Positions 44,712 through 57,600 of a stretch of 64,000 nt of DNA are shown here, piece after piece; the stretch's first letter is position 1, and the number at the start of each line of letters is the position of its first letter. Below the pieces are notes generated by a model. It did no database searches, was not told where the DNA came from, and was given only the letters and a program-made list of their open reading frames with translations. This DNA comes from Dactylorhiza incarnata (taxonomy: Eukaryota > Streptophyta > Magnoliopsida > Asparagales > Orchidaceae): contig JAWHQI010000239.1 in the NCBI GenBank assembly GCA_033032865.1, positions 3,010,001-3,074,000 of the forward strand, given 5' to 3'. Made by a program: the position numbers and the translations under genes.

Positions 44712-45262
44712 AGTACTCTATATCTTGACTTCTCCAGCGATCGCTATCGCAAGCTATGCGACCAACACAGAAGGTTGCAAGACCTTACGTCTACAATAAA
44801 GGCTCTTGATGCAGAGATGAGATTGTCAGTTGTGCCTGCCGATGTCTTTATATCCATCTTCAATGACAAAAAGTAGGGGGAGAGATGTATCAGCAGGCAG
44901 CCCCCTCAAGACTCAATGTAAACTACAACTCTCCCTATATTCTCTGTGTCTGAAAGAGAGCCTGCCAACACCTCCAAACTTCGTTCACTCCCAGCATCTT
45001 CCTCTCCTCCAAGAATCCTGCCTTTGATACAGGGGGAGTCATCAAAACACGGGGAGAGTGATCTCTTTTCTGATGATATTGGATACTTGAAAGGTGTGCA
45101 ACAGCAACAGGAGACAACTGCTATGTCCATCCCTAAGACACAGGGGTTTTGGACTTACTCTGAAGAGTCTACAACAACCCCATCCCCAGTCAAGCAGGTT
45201 GACCAGGGCTCTGCATTTATTCCACGACCTAAATCTGCTGACAAGGTACCTGAAGCTATACA
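44712..45262 (+). pseudogene. Fragment of element H: Sirevirus-like 3' region
   Basis: The outermost visible host of A. A frame open at the left (44712-44876) encodes 54 residues with a heptad-like, possibly coiled-coil stretch, ending at TAG 44874. Directly at the stop is a purine tract AGTAGGGGGAGAGA. Further tracts AGGGGGAG (45030) and CGGGGAGAG (45049) follow. The same frame, after a second stop at 44919, stays open to 45262 and is Ser/Pro/Gln-rich. Multiple purine tracts at the 3' end are a known Sirevirus trait. The protein identity is unknown; a 3' accessory frame is possible. Confidence 0.45.
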
Positions 45263-46132
45263 TGTTGGATCGATAGGCGCCCTTAGAGGGGAGGGGGTGA
45301 ATAAGGGAATAAAATTCTTCCTTATAATTTTATGAAAATTACTAAATTGTTTTATAATATGAAAAAGGCAAAATAAGAATTTAGCTAATTTGTGAGAATA
45401 TCATAATAACCAAGTTTAGAAACAAGTACTAAATTGTTTTATGATTAAAGAGATTGAACTAAACAATTTAGATAAAGTAATTAGAATTGAAAACTTAGTA
45501 ACCAATATTTTAGAGATAACGCCAAAGGAGAGACATCAAGTAAACACAAATAGAGACATGATTGTATTTATATAAAAAAGGTGTTTACATAAATTTGATT
45601 TCAATATCGCTAGAAATCGGAGGCGTATAAAAGTAAATATCTTTTCCTTTTCTATACCGACTTGTATCCCCACAAACCGTTTGGCTTTAGCCAATCCTTC
45701 CCCGGATATGGCCTCAAGCCACTCAAGCCACTCAAGCCAATCCTTCCCCGGATATGGCCTCCAGCACCCCCTAGATCTAATCACCTAGAACTAGTCGCCA
45801 ACACAAGGCGAATTACTCCCTAAGTCCTACCCAGACCTAGTCGCCAACACAAGGCAAATTCTCTAAACGGTTACAAAAATATATGGAATGAAAATAATGA
45901 TAACAATAATAAAAACTCCCTATATGAAATCTTCTGAATTTGGAGATGAAGGATCGTTGTAATATGAGTGAGGTCAAAGCGATCGTCCTTCGGATGTAGC
46001 GTGACGTTGTCCTCCTCCAGAATTTTCCTTAAGCTTTTTGTGGGAGATCCATCTTCGGCAGCATAACAACTATAGAATTGTGGCACAAGCAATCTCTCTG
46101 GGATGGATAGACAAAACGAGAAGCAAAGCTCC

Positions 46133-46141
46133 AATTTATAG
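46133..46141 (-). promoter_or_regulatory. TATA box of the G LTR
   Basis: The minus strand reads CTATAAATTGGAG right after the TAGCGC array. Confidence 0.6.
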
Positions 46142-46144
46142 AAC

Positions 46145-46395
46145 TTCTCGCTAGCGCCTGCGGTATCTCCTAGCGCCTGCGGTAGCGTTCGTTAGGAGCG
46201 GTTGCGAAACCGTCGGCGGCGTGGCGCTGTGCACGAACTTAAGATAGCGCCAGGCGGTAGTGCTAGCGCTGGTGGTAGCGTTCGTGTGGAGCGGTTGCGA
46301 AACCGTCGGCAGCGTGGCGCTGTGTACGAACTCGAGCTAGCGCTAGGCGGTAATGCTAGCACTGGCGGTAGCGGTAGCGCTAGCGCCAGGCGGTA
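46145..46395. repeat. TAGCGC / GCGGTAGCG array in the G LTR
   Basis: CTAGCGCC, GCGGTAGCG, GCTAGCGCTGG and GCTAGCGCCAGG words recur about twelve times. The array continues at 58818-58840 beyond F, which landed inside it. Confidence 0.85.
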
Positions 46396-46541
46396 TGTAA
46401 CATCCCCAATCCTTCTAGACCCATTGGAAATGTTAGGGCATAGGGGTGAGGTGAGTGGCCACAAGGGCCTTAGGCTAGGGTAGAAATTGCTAAGTGCACA
46501 CAAAAGCTCAAAAACTAACCTAACCCTAAGCCCCTCAACTA

Positions 46542-46971
46542 AGTCAATTGACCCTCAATTGTCCAAGTTGACTTCACTTATGATGCCCCAACCACCAAGG
46601 GAGACCTATAGGATGGGAAGTGCACTTGGGTGGGACCCAATTGCATGAAATTGACCAAAGTCAACAATAGGTCAACATTAACCAAACTAAGTCAATTAGG
46701 GTTTAATAGACCCTCAAATGTTCAAATTGACCTTACCACCACACTCTAAACACTTTGAGGAACGCATTGGACCCAAAAGCCCCATCACTTGGTCAACCAG
46801 TTGACCAATTGGACCAAAGTCAACTCTAGCTCAATTTAGGTCAAAATCACACCTTAAGGCAAAATTAGCCCAATTGGAGCCCCACCATGGACCAACCAAT
46901 GTTGGGTGAGGTTAAGGGACCCATGACCGCCAAGTGGAGTCAACCCACTCACCATGGTTGACCAAAGTCAA
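46542..46971. promoter_or_regulatory. W-box array in the F LTR
   Basis: Fifteen TTGAC or GTCAA words lie within 430 bp, nearly all with the C or T that completes the WRKY-factor W-box TTGAC(C/T). Several are paired head to head (AGTCAATTGACC, GGTTGACCAAAGTCAACC). The 3' LTR has the same set from about 54786. Confidence 0.75.
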
Positions 46972-49900
46972 CCATGGCCATCATAGCCCATTACCGGTGA
47001 ATTTCAAGCCTAAATTGAAATGAACCCTAACACCAATCAATTAACCAATTAATCATGGACATAGGTCTTGCCCATCAGCCTTAGACTGAACCATAAACTA
47101 TGGTGTGATTAATCAATGGAGGGGGGACCAAAAGTTGATCAAAAAGCCAAAAGCAAAAGGCATAAAGCAAAAGCAATCACCTCCTCCTCCACACTCCTCC
47201 CCCAATCAGTCTTGGACCCTTCCCTGATTGCTGGGGGTCTGAACCCAGATGGAAGCAAGAAGGCTGGCAGCTGCAGGAGGGTGGAAGCCATGGGAGAACC
47301 GAGGAGGCTCAAGTTCAAAACCAAGCAAAGAGCCCTCCTCACTTCATTCCAGCCACACCACTAGCTTCAGGAGGTCGAGAGCAGACAGGAACAAGCCTTG
47401 GAGCTGAGCTTTAGCTGAAGAAACGAGTTCGGGAGCGGGATCGCCGGAGCAAGGCTTTTCCATGGCCAACCGCCGCCGGAGCCGCCGCCACGCACCAACA
47501 ATGGTTCGTTTCTCCTCCCCTCCCCTCATGCTAGCTTCTCATCACAAAAGATTGAAGGATCGGGCTCAATTGAGCCCGAATACACTCATCGATTTCATGG
47601 AAATCGGCTCAAATCAAGCCACCCAGGCTCGCCGGAAAACGCCCCCTCCGGCCGCCATGTCGTCGGGAGTCGTAGCCCCGACCACCATGAAGGTGGTGGC
47701 GGTGGTGGCCGTCCATGGTGGCCACCAGGTGGCCGGGAAATGGGGGAGGAAATCGGCCCAGCACGGGAGAATCCTAGTCGTTGGCTGGAGGAGGAAGATA
47801 AGCCGCCGCCGTCGGATGTGCTTCTAGATCTGTGCAGATCTAGTTATTCTGTATTTAATTAATTCATAGTTTATGAATTTCTGGCTCTATTATTCAGTCA
47901 ACTTCAACACTTAATTAAGGCCTCTTAATGGCCGATTTAGAAAAGTGCCCAACATGAAAGTTGTAGGCCTTGGTCTTAACTTTCATTTGGCCTTGACTTT
48001 AGGTCATTTGGTGACCTACAGCTCCCTAGGGAGCTGGTTTACTAGGACTGGTCCTACACTAGGTCAGTCCATTAGAAAAATTACCTAGGTCAAACCCTTC
48101 AAGATTTGGAGCTGTGCTTTTAACCATGGGTTGGTATACCCTAGGGGCACCCTCTGCCAAAGGGACAGCCCTTGGTGGTCACTTTTACTTACGGATTTTG
48201 TGGTAGTTAGGATATTTAAATTAAGTTGATATTTGGAGCACATGATCTCCAAATGACACCAAACTTTGGTGGCATACTCTATTGCACATGAGTAGTGCCT
48301 ACCTGAAATTTCACTCCATTTGGAGTTGATTTGATATGGAAAATTGGAAACCATAATGAGGGCCTTTAAGGGTCAAATTAGGGTTTAGGTCATTTTGGGG
48401 AGTAGAGTGTATTAGCCTCCTCCCATCATGATGATATGTAGGTATGGATATACAAATGCTGGTGTCATACCCTAATGGTCCATTTGGAGCCATTAGGGTG
48501 GTGTGACCTAAAACCCTAAGGGTAAACCCTTAAGGGTGCAATGTTGAGATTTGTGAAGGACATAGGACCAAATGTTCAAGCCTTGGCTCAGAACTTTGTA
48601 GTTATGTTTGTAAGGGCATAAAATGTCTTAGATAATTTAATGGGAATTTTTCGAGGATTTTAAGTAATTTTCCTCTTAATAAATGAAATTACCACCCTTT
48701 CCTTAATAAAATGAAATGCATGGTCATATGACCTTGTATGACTTTGATATGCTATCAGTGGCTGTAATAGGGTGAAATATGGCTATGGTAATTTTGTCCT
48801 GAGTTATGGATGTATTATTCCTTGTATAGGAAATTTTAAGTGCTTGCTAGCTTAAGGGAATTTAATTTTGAAAAATGTCAAATCATGGGGAAAAATTGTG
48901 ATACTTAGTTAACTGTAGTTTTAGGTTAATATATGCCCATGATAATTGTTTGGAAGCTTGTAGATTTATATTTCATGTACGTCATGTAGAAATTGGAATT
49001 TACAAGACTTGAGTATTAAATCATTTTAAAATATCAAATCATGGGGCAATGTTATCATACTTGGTTAACTGTAGTTTTATGTTAATTTATGCCAATGACA
49101 ACAGTTTGGAAGCTTGTAGATTTATAATTCAAGTACCTCATGTAGAAATTGATAATTGCTACCTTTGGATGTTTAATCATTTTAAAATATCAAATCACAT
49201 GGTAATGACACAATAATTTGGCAGAGGACTCTAGGTCCCCATATGGACACTTGGTAATTTTTGTAGAAGCTTCAGAAGTGAAATACTATTTTTCCTAATT
49301 ATAGTGACATTTTGGTAATTATACAATTATGATGATATAGTAGGCCAAATTGCATCCTAGGATCATGATACTCAGTGAACCACCATGATATGGAATGTTG
49401 TCTTACTGATAATTCTCATGTAGCATGAAGAGTCTTTTTGAGGATAGTTCATGTGTAATTTGACTTAAGGCTTAACTACTTTAAATTAAAATAAATACCA
49501 AATTAATATGGAAAATTATGGAACTTGGACCATACCTTATTAAGGTCAGTAGGAGCCTAGGATAATTATACCAGACCCTGGAGATGAGTTTTTAGAAGGA
49601 TTCTCTTATGGGGTTGATGGATATTTCAATTTGGTGGTCTGCGTTTAGTAAAAACAGAATTTTGAGTTTTTGACAATTCAGATCCCTAAGTAGTGGATAG
49701 GGGTTATACCCAATCCTAGGGTTAGTTGTGAGGTTGTGCTAGAGATAACGTAGGAGGAATGAAGGTACGTCCAACCCAATTGGGTGGGACGAGTGTTGAG
49801 CTAAATCACTCTAAGTATATAAAATAATGAGGGTGAACCAAATGTTAATCACCAACTAAAGTAAATGTCTTGAGGAGGATGGTGGGGTTGAGCCCATTGA

Positions 49901-50548
49901 TCTGTAGTACCGTTAGGGGCCCCTTACGGAGTACACCGTGGGAAGTCCAAGATTCACCCTAATTATAACACTAACTAAATGGTAGGCAAGAGTAGCCTAA
50001 GTAGGTCTGCAATCTAGTATGGATCTCCTCCGGGAAGGAGATGGGTTGGATCAGCTTGTGGGTTAGACCCTGAGCCGAAAGCTCGGGTGGACTTGTTAAC
50101 ACCTGTTTCTTATGCAAATAGTGGCGAGTCTTCGGTACTAGGACAGTCGTGTCACCGACGGTAGTACGTTGACTCAGGTGAGGGTGAGGTTTAGAGGGCC
50201 GGTAAGTTTGAGTACCGCGGTCTGGAGGACAATCCCTAATAACCCACCCCGACCTTAAAGTCTGGTGGATTCCAGCAAGAGTACGCAGGAGCCCCGCTGT
50301 TGTGTTCTTAGCGTTGAGGCGTACATGAGGTCTATGCTTGGTAGTGACCATACCCGCCTAGGATGTGGAGTGCCCGATCCACTGCCACCGTGAGCCACGA
50401 CGGTCGGTGCCCGAAAGGTTGTCTTCCTTTCAAACAAATTGGGAACTATAAAGGTCTGTGCGCATAGAGTCGTGTGGGTGAGTCACATTGCATAAATTCA
50501 TTAAAACATTATAACCATAGCATAGCATAACATTCACATTTGCATACC

Positions 50549-50639
50549 CCCATCATATAAATTAGTATGGGCTCTTTTATATGATGGGTTACCTGGACAT
50601 CTTAACTTATATGTCGTATGGGCGTTCATATAAGTTAAG
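50549..50639 (+). other. Twin hairpins with GTATGGGC loops in the F LTR
   Basis: Hairpin 1: 13-bp perfect stem 50549-50561 with 50576-50588, loop TTAGTATGGGCTCT. Hairpin 2: 13-bp perfect stem 50601-50613 with 50627-50639, loop TCGTATGGGCGTT. The 3' LTR keeps both at 57954-57993 and 58006-58044, with one loop change (GTATTGGC). Confidence 0.8.
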
Positions 50640-51407
50640 GTACGAATCTGTGATGGTAGTTTAGATTTACTTACTGCACTGCATTTTCTGTCCATTTACT
50701 GTTTACTTCATTGCTCTACTTTACTGCCTTATACTTGCACTATACTGCTAGCTAGATTTTACTGCTTCACTTATACCTGCTAGAGTAGTGCCATGTCACC
50801 ACCTTCTTATTTACCCCTTGTTTGTCCTCCGCTTCTTCCTCCCGCTCGGTACCTAGGAGTCGTGGAGGGAGGCGAGGACAAATCGACTTAGTTATTATGA
50901 CTAACGGTCGGTGTGACCCCAGGAATCCGAGGAGACGGAGTTGTCCCGCGCGCAGCAGGACGAGATGGCAGGACTTGAGCAGCAGATGCAGCGCACTACC
51001 ACGACGCTACAGGTTGATGATTAGATAACTAGTCTTCCACATTTTTGAGAGTTTTGATGTAGTCTTCCGCATGTTGTAGTGAGAGAGAGATAGTACTTTG
51101 TTTTGGATATGTATCGGGCATAAGCCTCTTTTTGCTTGTACTTCTTTTTTGGACTTTCTGTTTTCATTATATATACATATATGATGTTGTGATTGTGGAC
51201 ATGCCTTCTTTTATGTACTTACTTTTTGGCATAATTTACTTATGATCGTAAAGCCGGCAGGGTTGGTGCTGAGCGGTGTTAGTCAACCCGAGTGTCGGTG
51301 ACACTGCAAGGCAGTGATTCTGGGCGAAGATCCACCTCAACCGTGCGATGCGGGAGAGGTTCGAGTTTTCTAGTACCCGAATGGGTTTTGGAAAAAGAGA
51401 TCTTACA

Positions 51408-54400
51408 AATGGTATCAGAGGGAGGTTCGATCATAAGAGAACAGTCCACAACATACTGGGTCACCCCGCTCGAGTGTAGTTTGTGGACAAACTATGCAGC
51501 GGAAGCTGTGGTGTGCCCATGTATGAAATCACATAAAATAGTCCACTAAGCAGCAAGTTAGGTCAACTTTTGACTTACTTAGACAATTTAGTGACGCACC
51601 CTAGTCTAAAGAGCGACCTCGGGTCTAGATTTGGTTGAAGGTTAAGGATACCCAACATAGCTAAGGGAAGAAGTTAGTATTAGTCTTGACGTGGAGACTT
51701 TCACGCTGGGGGTTACGCTTTACTATCAAATGGTAGGACCATTTCGAGGAGATCAGGTGTCTGTAGTCTTCTTTAGAGAAATAGAAGACCCATAAGCATA
51801 ACCCCCCTTACCATAACTTGATACTTCCCATTACAGTACGTTGAGACAACCACCATAAAATACTAGAGGTCAAATTGGAATTTGAATATTTTGTTTTGAA
51901 AAGGCCCCCTTTCCTAGTTAATCATATAGGGAACTCGGAAAAGTTAGCATAATTTATAACATTGGGAGCCTGAGTCTTATCATAACAATATGTCTCAGGG
52001 TAGAACACCAAGTCAGAGATCATATGCCCTAAAGTTTATATACGTATGTAAGATGAATATACCGTAGAAGTACTGAGAAGACTTAGCCCAAATCGGTAAG
52101 GGCTTATCCTTTTGTTTATTGGGCCAATAAAATACCGACTTGGATTGCCCTTGGACTTTGTCTAGAAAAGGTTATGGCATTTTCGTAGTAATCTCGAGGT
52201 TTGGAGTATTCAATGATGCTCAGGTGATGACGAGATCTTATTCATATACTTTTGAATTGTGGACCAACCCTCCTTAGAAGTTTGAGACCCTTGGGGAATT
52301 ACTTCACCTTAAATAGCAGGGATTGTTTATACCAAGTTGTGATCGCTATAGTTATACTGGCAAGATAGGTGAATGGTACACTTCAAGAGTGAGCGTGTAC
52401 TCATCTTATTGCTCCAAGGCTGATTCTAAGTCGACAAAAGTGATTAACATGTTAATCATTTGAGTATACGTAAAGGGTTGTCCAGTGTATGGGCATAAGA
52501 CTCTCGGAATCAAGAAAGTCAGGTTAAGAGTTTAGGGAATTTCACTAACTTCCTGATCCAAGCAATGTTGTCTTGTCTTTTATAAGGACTTTTGGTCATC
52601 AAGCTCTTACCGGTCACAAGGGAAGGATGTCATAAACGACAAATTCAGGGCAGGACCAAGTAAGATTTAGATTGGATAGAAGTAAGACTGAGCTATAAGT
52701 TCTCATGACCATAAGAATTAATCAGTTTATCATAACAAACTTTCTAGTGTGTTGTTGTAAATACACCTTCTTAACCTCGAGACATCGATTTGTAGAGTTA
52801 CTGGAATCAATTAATAAACATTGATGTCCTATCAAATGCCTCGTTTCAATCAAGTACTGAAAACAAGAAGAATGCCAGGATTAGTACCTTGGGATAAATG
52901 TATCACATCGGAAAATTTTGAAGATTGGAATCAAGTTTTCGCAAGTTAAAAATTACAACTAGAGTTTCTTGCACTTCAGGGCTTTCAAAGGTAATTTTCA
53001 GATAGTATCCTTAATTAAAATTCAAGCCCTCTCCTTGGTGTAAATTTGGTTAAGATCATTTTACTCTTAGAGTTGGTTTATGCATAGCCAGAGAGCTTAG
53101 GAAGGTGACTCTTTGGATCTTATAATAGGATGATAAAACTATTTAGGGCTAAGGTGGAGGATCTTACTATGTTTGGATCGCTGGAAAAATGACAACGACC
53201 ACCATGTACTAAAATGTTGGGGATTTGAGAGTTAAAATGAATGGTTAGGTGTTATTACTATCAACTCCCGCTTGAAACTATTAATATTACCTGATGATAT
53301 TTATCGACGTAATTTTTGGACGACACAACTAAGAGAAGGGTCGTTTTGATGAAGCCTTTAAGTAATAGTTTATAACTTAAGTGAGATGAGACCACGTGAC
53401 TTTGGAAGTTTAGCCCATTCGATATTGGAAATCTAAAGTGAAATTTGACGAATGATATATTGAAGATATACAATCCTCCGATCTTAAGAACCAGAACTTA
53501 CAATTTCTCCAAAAATTATAATCTCAGTTACGAAGATTCAAGAATAAGGGAGACAGGTTTGATTTCCAGATATAAATGGTGAAATTTCTCGAGGATTAAT
53601 AGATTTTTAATGAGACACCCTTCATGTTGAAATCAAATTGTGCCAAAATATGTCATGATAAAAAGGATTTTACCCTCGTGAGTTATGAACCAAATGGATA
53701 TGGAAAGTTGTGGGGAGTCATTTCATGAGCATCATTTTAAACTACAGACGTTATGTTCCTCAAGGAAAACATGGAGGTTATTTACATTTATTTAACGGGA
53801 GGAAGCGTTAACCTCATGTAACGTTCGTAGGACATAAGAAACTCTGGCCCAAGTGTAATAAAAGTTTATGTTATTATTTTGTAGCTGATAAACCTAACCT
53901 TGTATCCGCGGAGTCGGAAACGGTTTATCAGCAGGGACCTCATATGTTAAGGGATAAGGTCTCTTGGTGTAGGTGGTGGTGAACACCTACGTGTAAGGAT
54001 CACGTCCTGGCTAATCGATTTATGAGCAGAGTATTAAGTAAGTATAACCTTATGAAGTTAAGTTGAACTAAAAGGATTTCGGTGCCACCTAGCGTGGCTT
54101 GATGGCCTAAATTAATTCTGTAGGATCTTATGTATTACAGATAGATCCTCCTCCAGAGGGTGTAGTGATTTTGGTAACACACACACCTGGTTAGCTCGTT
54201 TTGATTTTGAAGTGTTCATTTCCTATTTATCACCGGGATGGAGCAAGTAGAACCCGCATTGTGATTAATGGCACGATGGTCTGAGCGGCGGGATAAACCT
54301 TCAATTAATCCCTAGTGGGAATATTGCCGACAATCTTAGCAAGGAATAGTAGAAGTGCAATGAGAAATCTTGGTAAAGACTGTTGCTCCGGTTTGAGTTC

Positions 54401-54639
54401 TCATATAGTAGAGGTACGAGCTCTTTCGTGGAAGGAAATTCTGATGTCCGATTATTGCAGTGCAATCATAAGCAAGAGGATCACAGCTGGGTGCCCTTGG
54501 ACTTCATGCAACCACGTTTCCCGGAACTCATCACCTCAATTTAAACGTCTTTGAAATCCTTTACTCTTATAGGAACTTGCAACCCGTGGACCCGAACCTA
54601 AATTTTGAGGACGAAATATTTCTTTTGTTTATTGGGATT
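51408..54639 (+). other. Non-coding interior of element F
   Basis: The primer site TGGTATCAGAGGGAGG is at 51410-51425. No frame longer than about 85 codons and no protease, reverse transcriptase or integrase motif was found on either strand. Only the 3' end has a possible pol echo (see 54468-54545). It closes with AAATTTTGAGGACGAAAT (54599-54616) and a weak purine tract before the LTR. Confidence 0.75.
54468..54545 (+). pseudogene. Possible remnant of a chromodomain end in element F
   Basis: One frame reads WVPLDFMQPRFPELI then a stop, resembling the last residues of Tekay-like pol (compare B at about 40400-40444), at the right distance from GAGGACGAAAT. The rest of the domain is not recognisable. 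Chance resemblance cannot be excluded. Confidence 0.4.
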
Positions 54640-57600
54640 TGTAACATCCACAATCCTTCTAGACCCATTGGAAATGTTAGGGCATATGGGTGTGGTGGGT
54701 GGCCACAAGGGCCTTAGGCTAGGGTAGAAATTGCTTAGTGCACACAAAAGCTCAAAAACTAACCTAACCCTAAGCACCTCAACTAAGTCAATTGACCCTC
54801 AATTGTCCAAGATGACTTCACTTATGATGCCCCAACCACCAAGGGAGACCTATAGGATGGGAAGTGCACTTGGGTGGGACCCAATTGCATGAAATTGACC
54901 AAAGTCAACAATAGGTCAACATTAACCAAACTAAGTCAATTAGGGTTCAATTGACCCTCAAATGTTCAAATTGACCTTACCACCACACTCTAAACACTTT
55001 GAAGAACTCATTGGATCCAAAAGCCCCATCACTTGGTCAACTAGTTGACCAATTGGACCAAAGTCAACTCTGGCTCAATTTAGGTCAAAATCACACCTTA
55101 AGGCAAAATTAGCCCAATTGGAGCCCCACCATGGACCAACCAATGTTGGGTGAGGTTAAGGGACCCATGACCCCCAAGTGGAGTCAACCCACTCACCATG
55201 GTTGACCAAAGTCAACCATGGCCAACATAGCCCATTAAAGGTGGATTTCAAGCCTAAATTGAAATGAACCCTAACACCAATCAATTAACCAATTAATCAT
55301 GGACATAGGTCTTGACCATCAGTCTTAGACTGAACCCTAAACTATGGTGTGATTAATCAATGGAGGGGGGACCAAAAGTTGATCAAAAAGCCAAAAGCAA
55401 AAGGCATAAAGCAAAAGCAATCACCTCCTCCTCCACACTCCTCCCCCAATCAGTCTTGGACCCTTCCCTGATTGCTGGGGGTCTAACCTTGACCCAGATG
55501 GAAGCAAGGAGGCTGGCAGCTGCAGGAGGGTGGCAGCCATGGGAGAACCGAGGAGGCTCAAGTTCAAAACCAACCAAAGAGCCCTCCTCACTTCATTCCA
55601 GCCACACCACTAGCTTCAGGAGGTCGAGAGCAGACGGGCACAAGCCTTGGAGCTGAGCTTTAGCTGAAGAAACGAGTTCGGGAGTGGGATCACCGGAGCA
55701 AGGCTTTTCCATGGCCAACCGCCGCCGGAGCCGCCGCCACACACCAGCAATGGTCATTTTGGGGAGTAGAGTGTATTAGCCTCCTCCCATCATGACGATA
55801 TGTAGGTATGGATATACAAATGCTGGTGTCATACCCTAATGGTCCATTTGGAGCCATTAGGGTGGTGTGACCTAAAACCCTAAGGGTATACCCTTAAGGG
55901 TGCAATGTTGAGATTTGTGAAGGACATAGGACCAAATGTTCAAGCCTTTGTTTAGAACTTTGTAGTTATGTTTGTAAGGGCATAAAATGTCTTAGATAAT
56001 TTAATGAGAATTTTTAGAGGCTTTAAGTAATTTTCCTCTTAATAAATGAAATTACCACCCTTTCCTTAATAAAATGAAATGCATGGTCATATGACCTTGT
56101 ATGACTTTGTATGTTATCCGTGGCTGAAATAGGGTGAAATAAGGCTATGGTAATTTTGTCCTGAGTTATGGAAGAGTTATTCCTTGTATAGGAAATTTTA
56201 AGTGCTTGCTAGCTTAAGGGAATTTAATTTTGAAAAATGTCAAATCATGGGGCAAAATTGTGATACTTGGTTAACTGTAGTTTTAGGTTAATATATGCCC
56301 ACGATAATTGTTTGGAAGCTTGTATATTTATATTTCATGTACCTCATGTAGAAATTGGAATTTACAAGAATTGAGTATTAAATCATTTTAAAATATCAAA
56401 TCATGGGGAAATGTTATGTTACTTGGTTAACTATAGTTTTATGTTAATTTATGCCCATGACAACAGTTTGGAAGCTTGTAGATTTATAATTCAAGTACCT
56501 CATGTAGAAATTCGTAATTGCTACCTTTGGATGTTTACTCATTTTAAAATATCAAATCACATGGTAATGACCCAATAATTTGGCAGAGGACTCTAGGTCC
56601 CCATATGGACACTTGGTAATGCTTGCAGAATTTTCAAAAGTGAAATACTATTTTTCCTAATTATAGTGGCATTTTGGTAATTATACAATTATGATGATAT
56701 AGTAGGCCAAATGGCATCCTAGGGTCATGATACTCAGTGAACCACCATGATATGGAATTTTGTCTTACTGATAATTCTCATGTAGCATGAAGAGTCTTTT
56801 TGAGGGTAGTTCATGTGTAATTTGGCTTAAGGCCTTAACTACTTTAAATTAAAATAAATACCAAATTAATATGGAAAATTATGGAACTTGGACCATACCT
56901 TATTAAGGTCAGTAGGAGCCTAGGATAATTATACCAGACACTGGAGATTAGTTTTTAGAAGGATTCCCTTATGGGGTTGATGGATAGTTCAATTTGGTGG
57001 TCTGCGTTTAGTAAAAACAGAATTTAATTTTTTGACAATTCAGATCCCTAAGTAGTTGATAGGGGTTATACCCAATAAGTAAATGAGTTATAGCACACCA
57101 TGATTCAAGGAGGGTCAATCCTAGGGTTAGTTGTGAGGTTGTGCTAGAGATAACGTAGGAGGAATGAAGGTACGTCCAACCCAATTGGGTGGGACTGGTG
57201 TTGAGCTAAATCACTCTAAGTATATGAAATAATGAGGGTGAACCAAATGTTAATCACCAACTAAATTAAATGTCTTGAGGAGGATGGTGGGGTTGAGCCC
57301 ATTGATCTGTAGTACCGTTAGGGGCCCCTTAAGCAGTACACCGCGGGAAGTCCAAGATTCACACTAATTATAACACTAACTAAATGGTAGGCAAGAGTAG
57401 CCTAAGTAGGTCTGCAATCTAGTATGGATCTCCTCCGGGAAGGAGATGGGTTGGATCAGCTTGTGGGTTAGACCCTGAGCCGGAAGCTCGGGTGGACTTA
57501 TTAACACCTGTTTCTTATGCAAATAGTGGCGAGTCTTCGGTACTAGGCCAGTCGTGTCACCGACGGTAGTACGTTGACTCAGGTGAGGGTGAGGTTTAGA

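Larger units (their letters stand above)
46396..51407 (+). mobile_element. 5' LTR of element F
   Basis: Contains the W-box array (46542-46971), a purine-rich and CCG-rich transcribed-looking part (47100-47820), a long AT-rich part, two tandem hairpins (50549-50639) and the closing GATCTTACA. The 885 bp at 47505-48389 are absent from the 3' LTR. It lacks 45 bp that the 3' LTR has at 57071-57115. Frames such as 47116-47364 and 47462-47827 have no domain features. Confidence 0.92.

Noticed and set aside
47116..47827. Two frames in the F LTR that look like the start of a plant gene (GCC-rich, ATG-rich)
   Set aside because: They lie in the transcribed part of the LTR, have no domain features, and the second is mostly deleted in the other LTR.
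50822..51028. Arg-rich frame in the F LTR, repeated at 58227-58433
   Set aside because: Conserved only as part of the LTR; the two copies differ at positions that do not favour synonymous change.
51410..51425. tRNA-like stretch TGGTATCAGAGG (also at 1973, 8971, 21691 and 36501)
   Set aside because: Primer binding sites complementary to a tRNA end; no cloverleaf is encoded around them.
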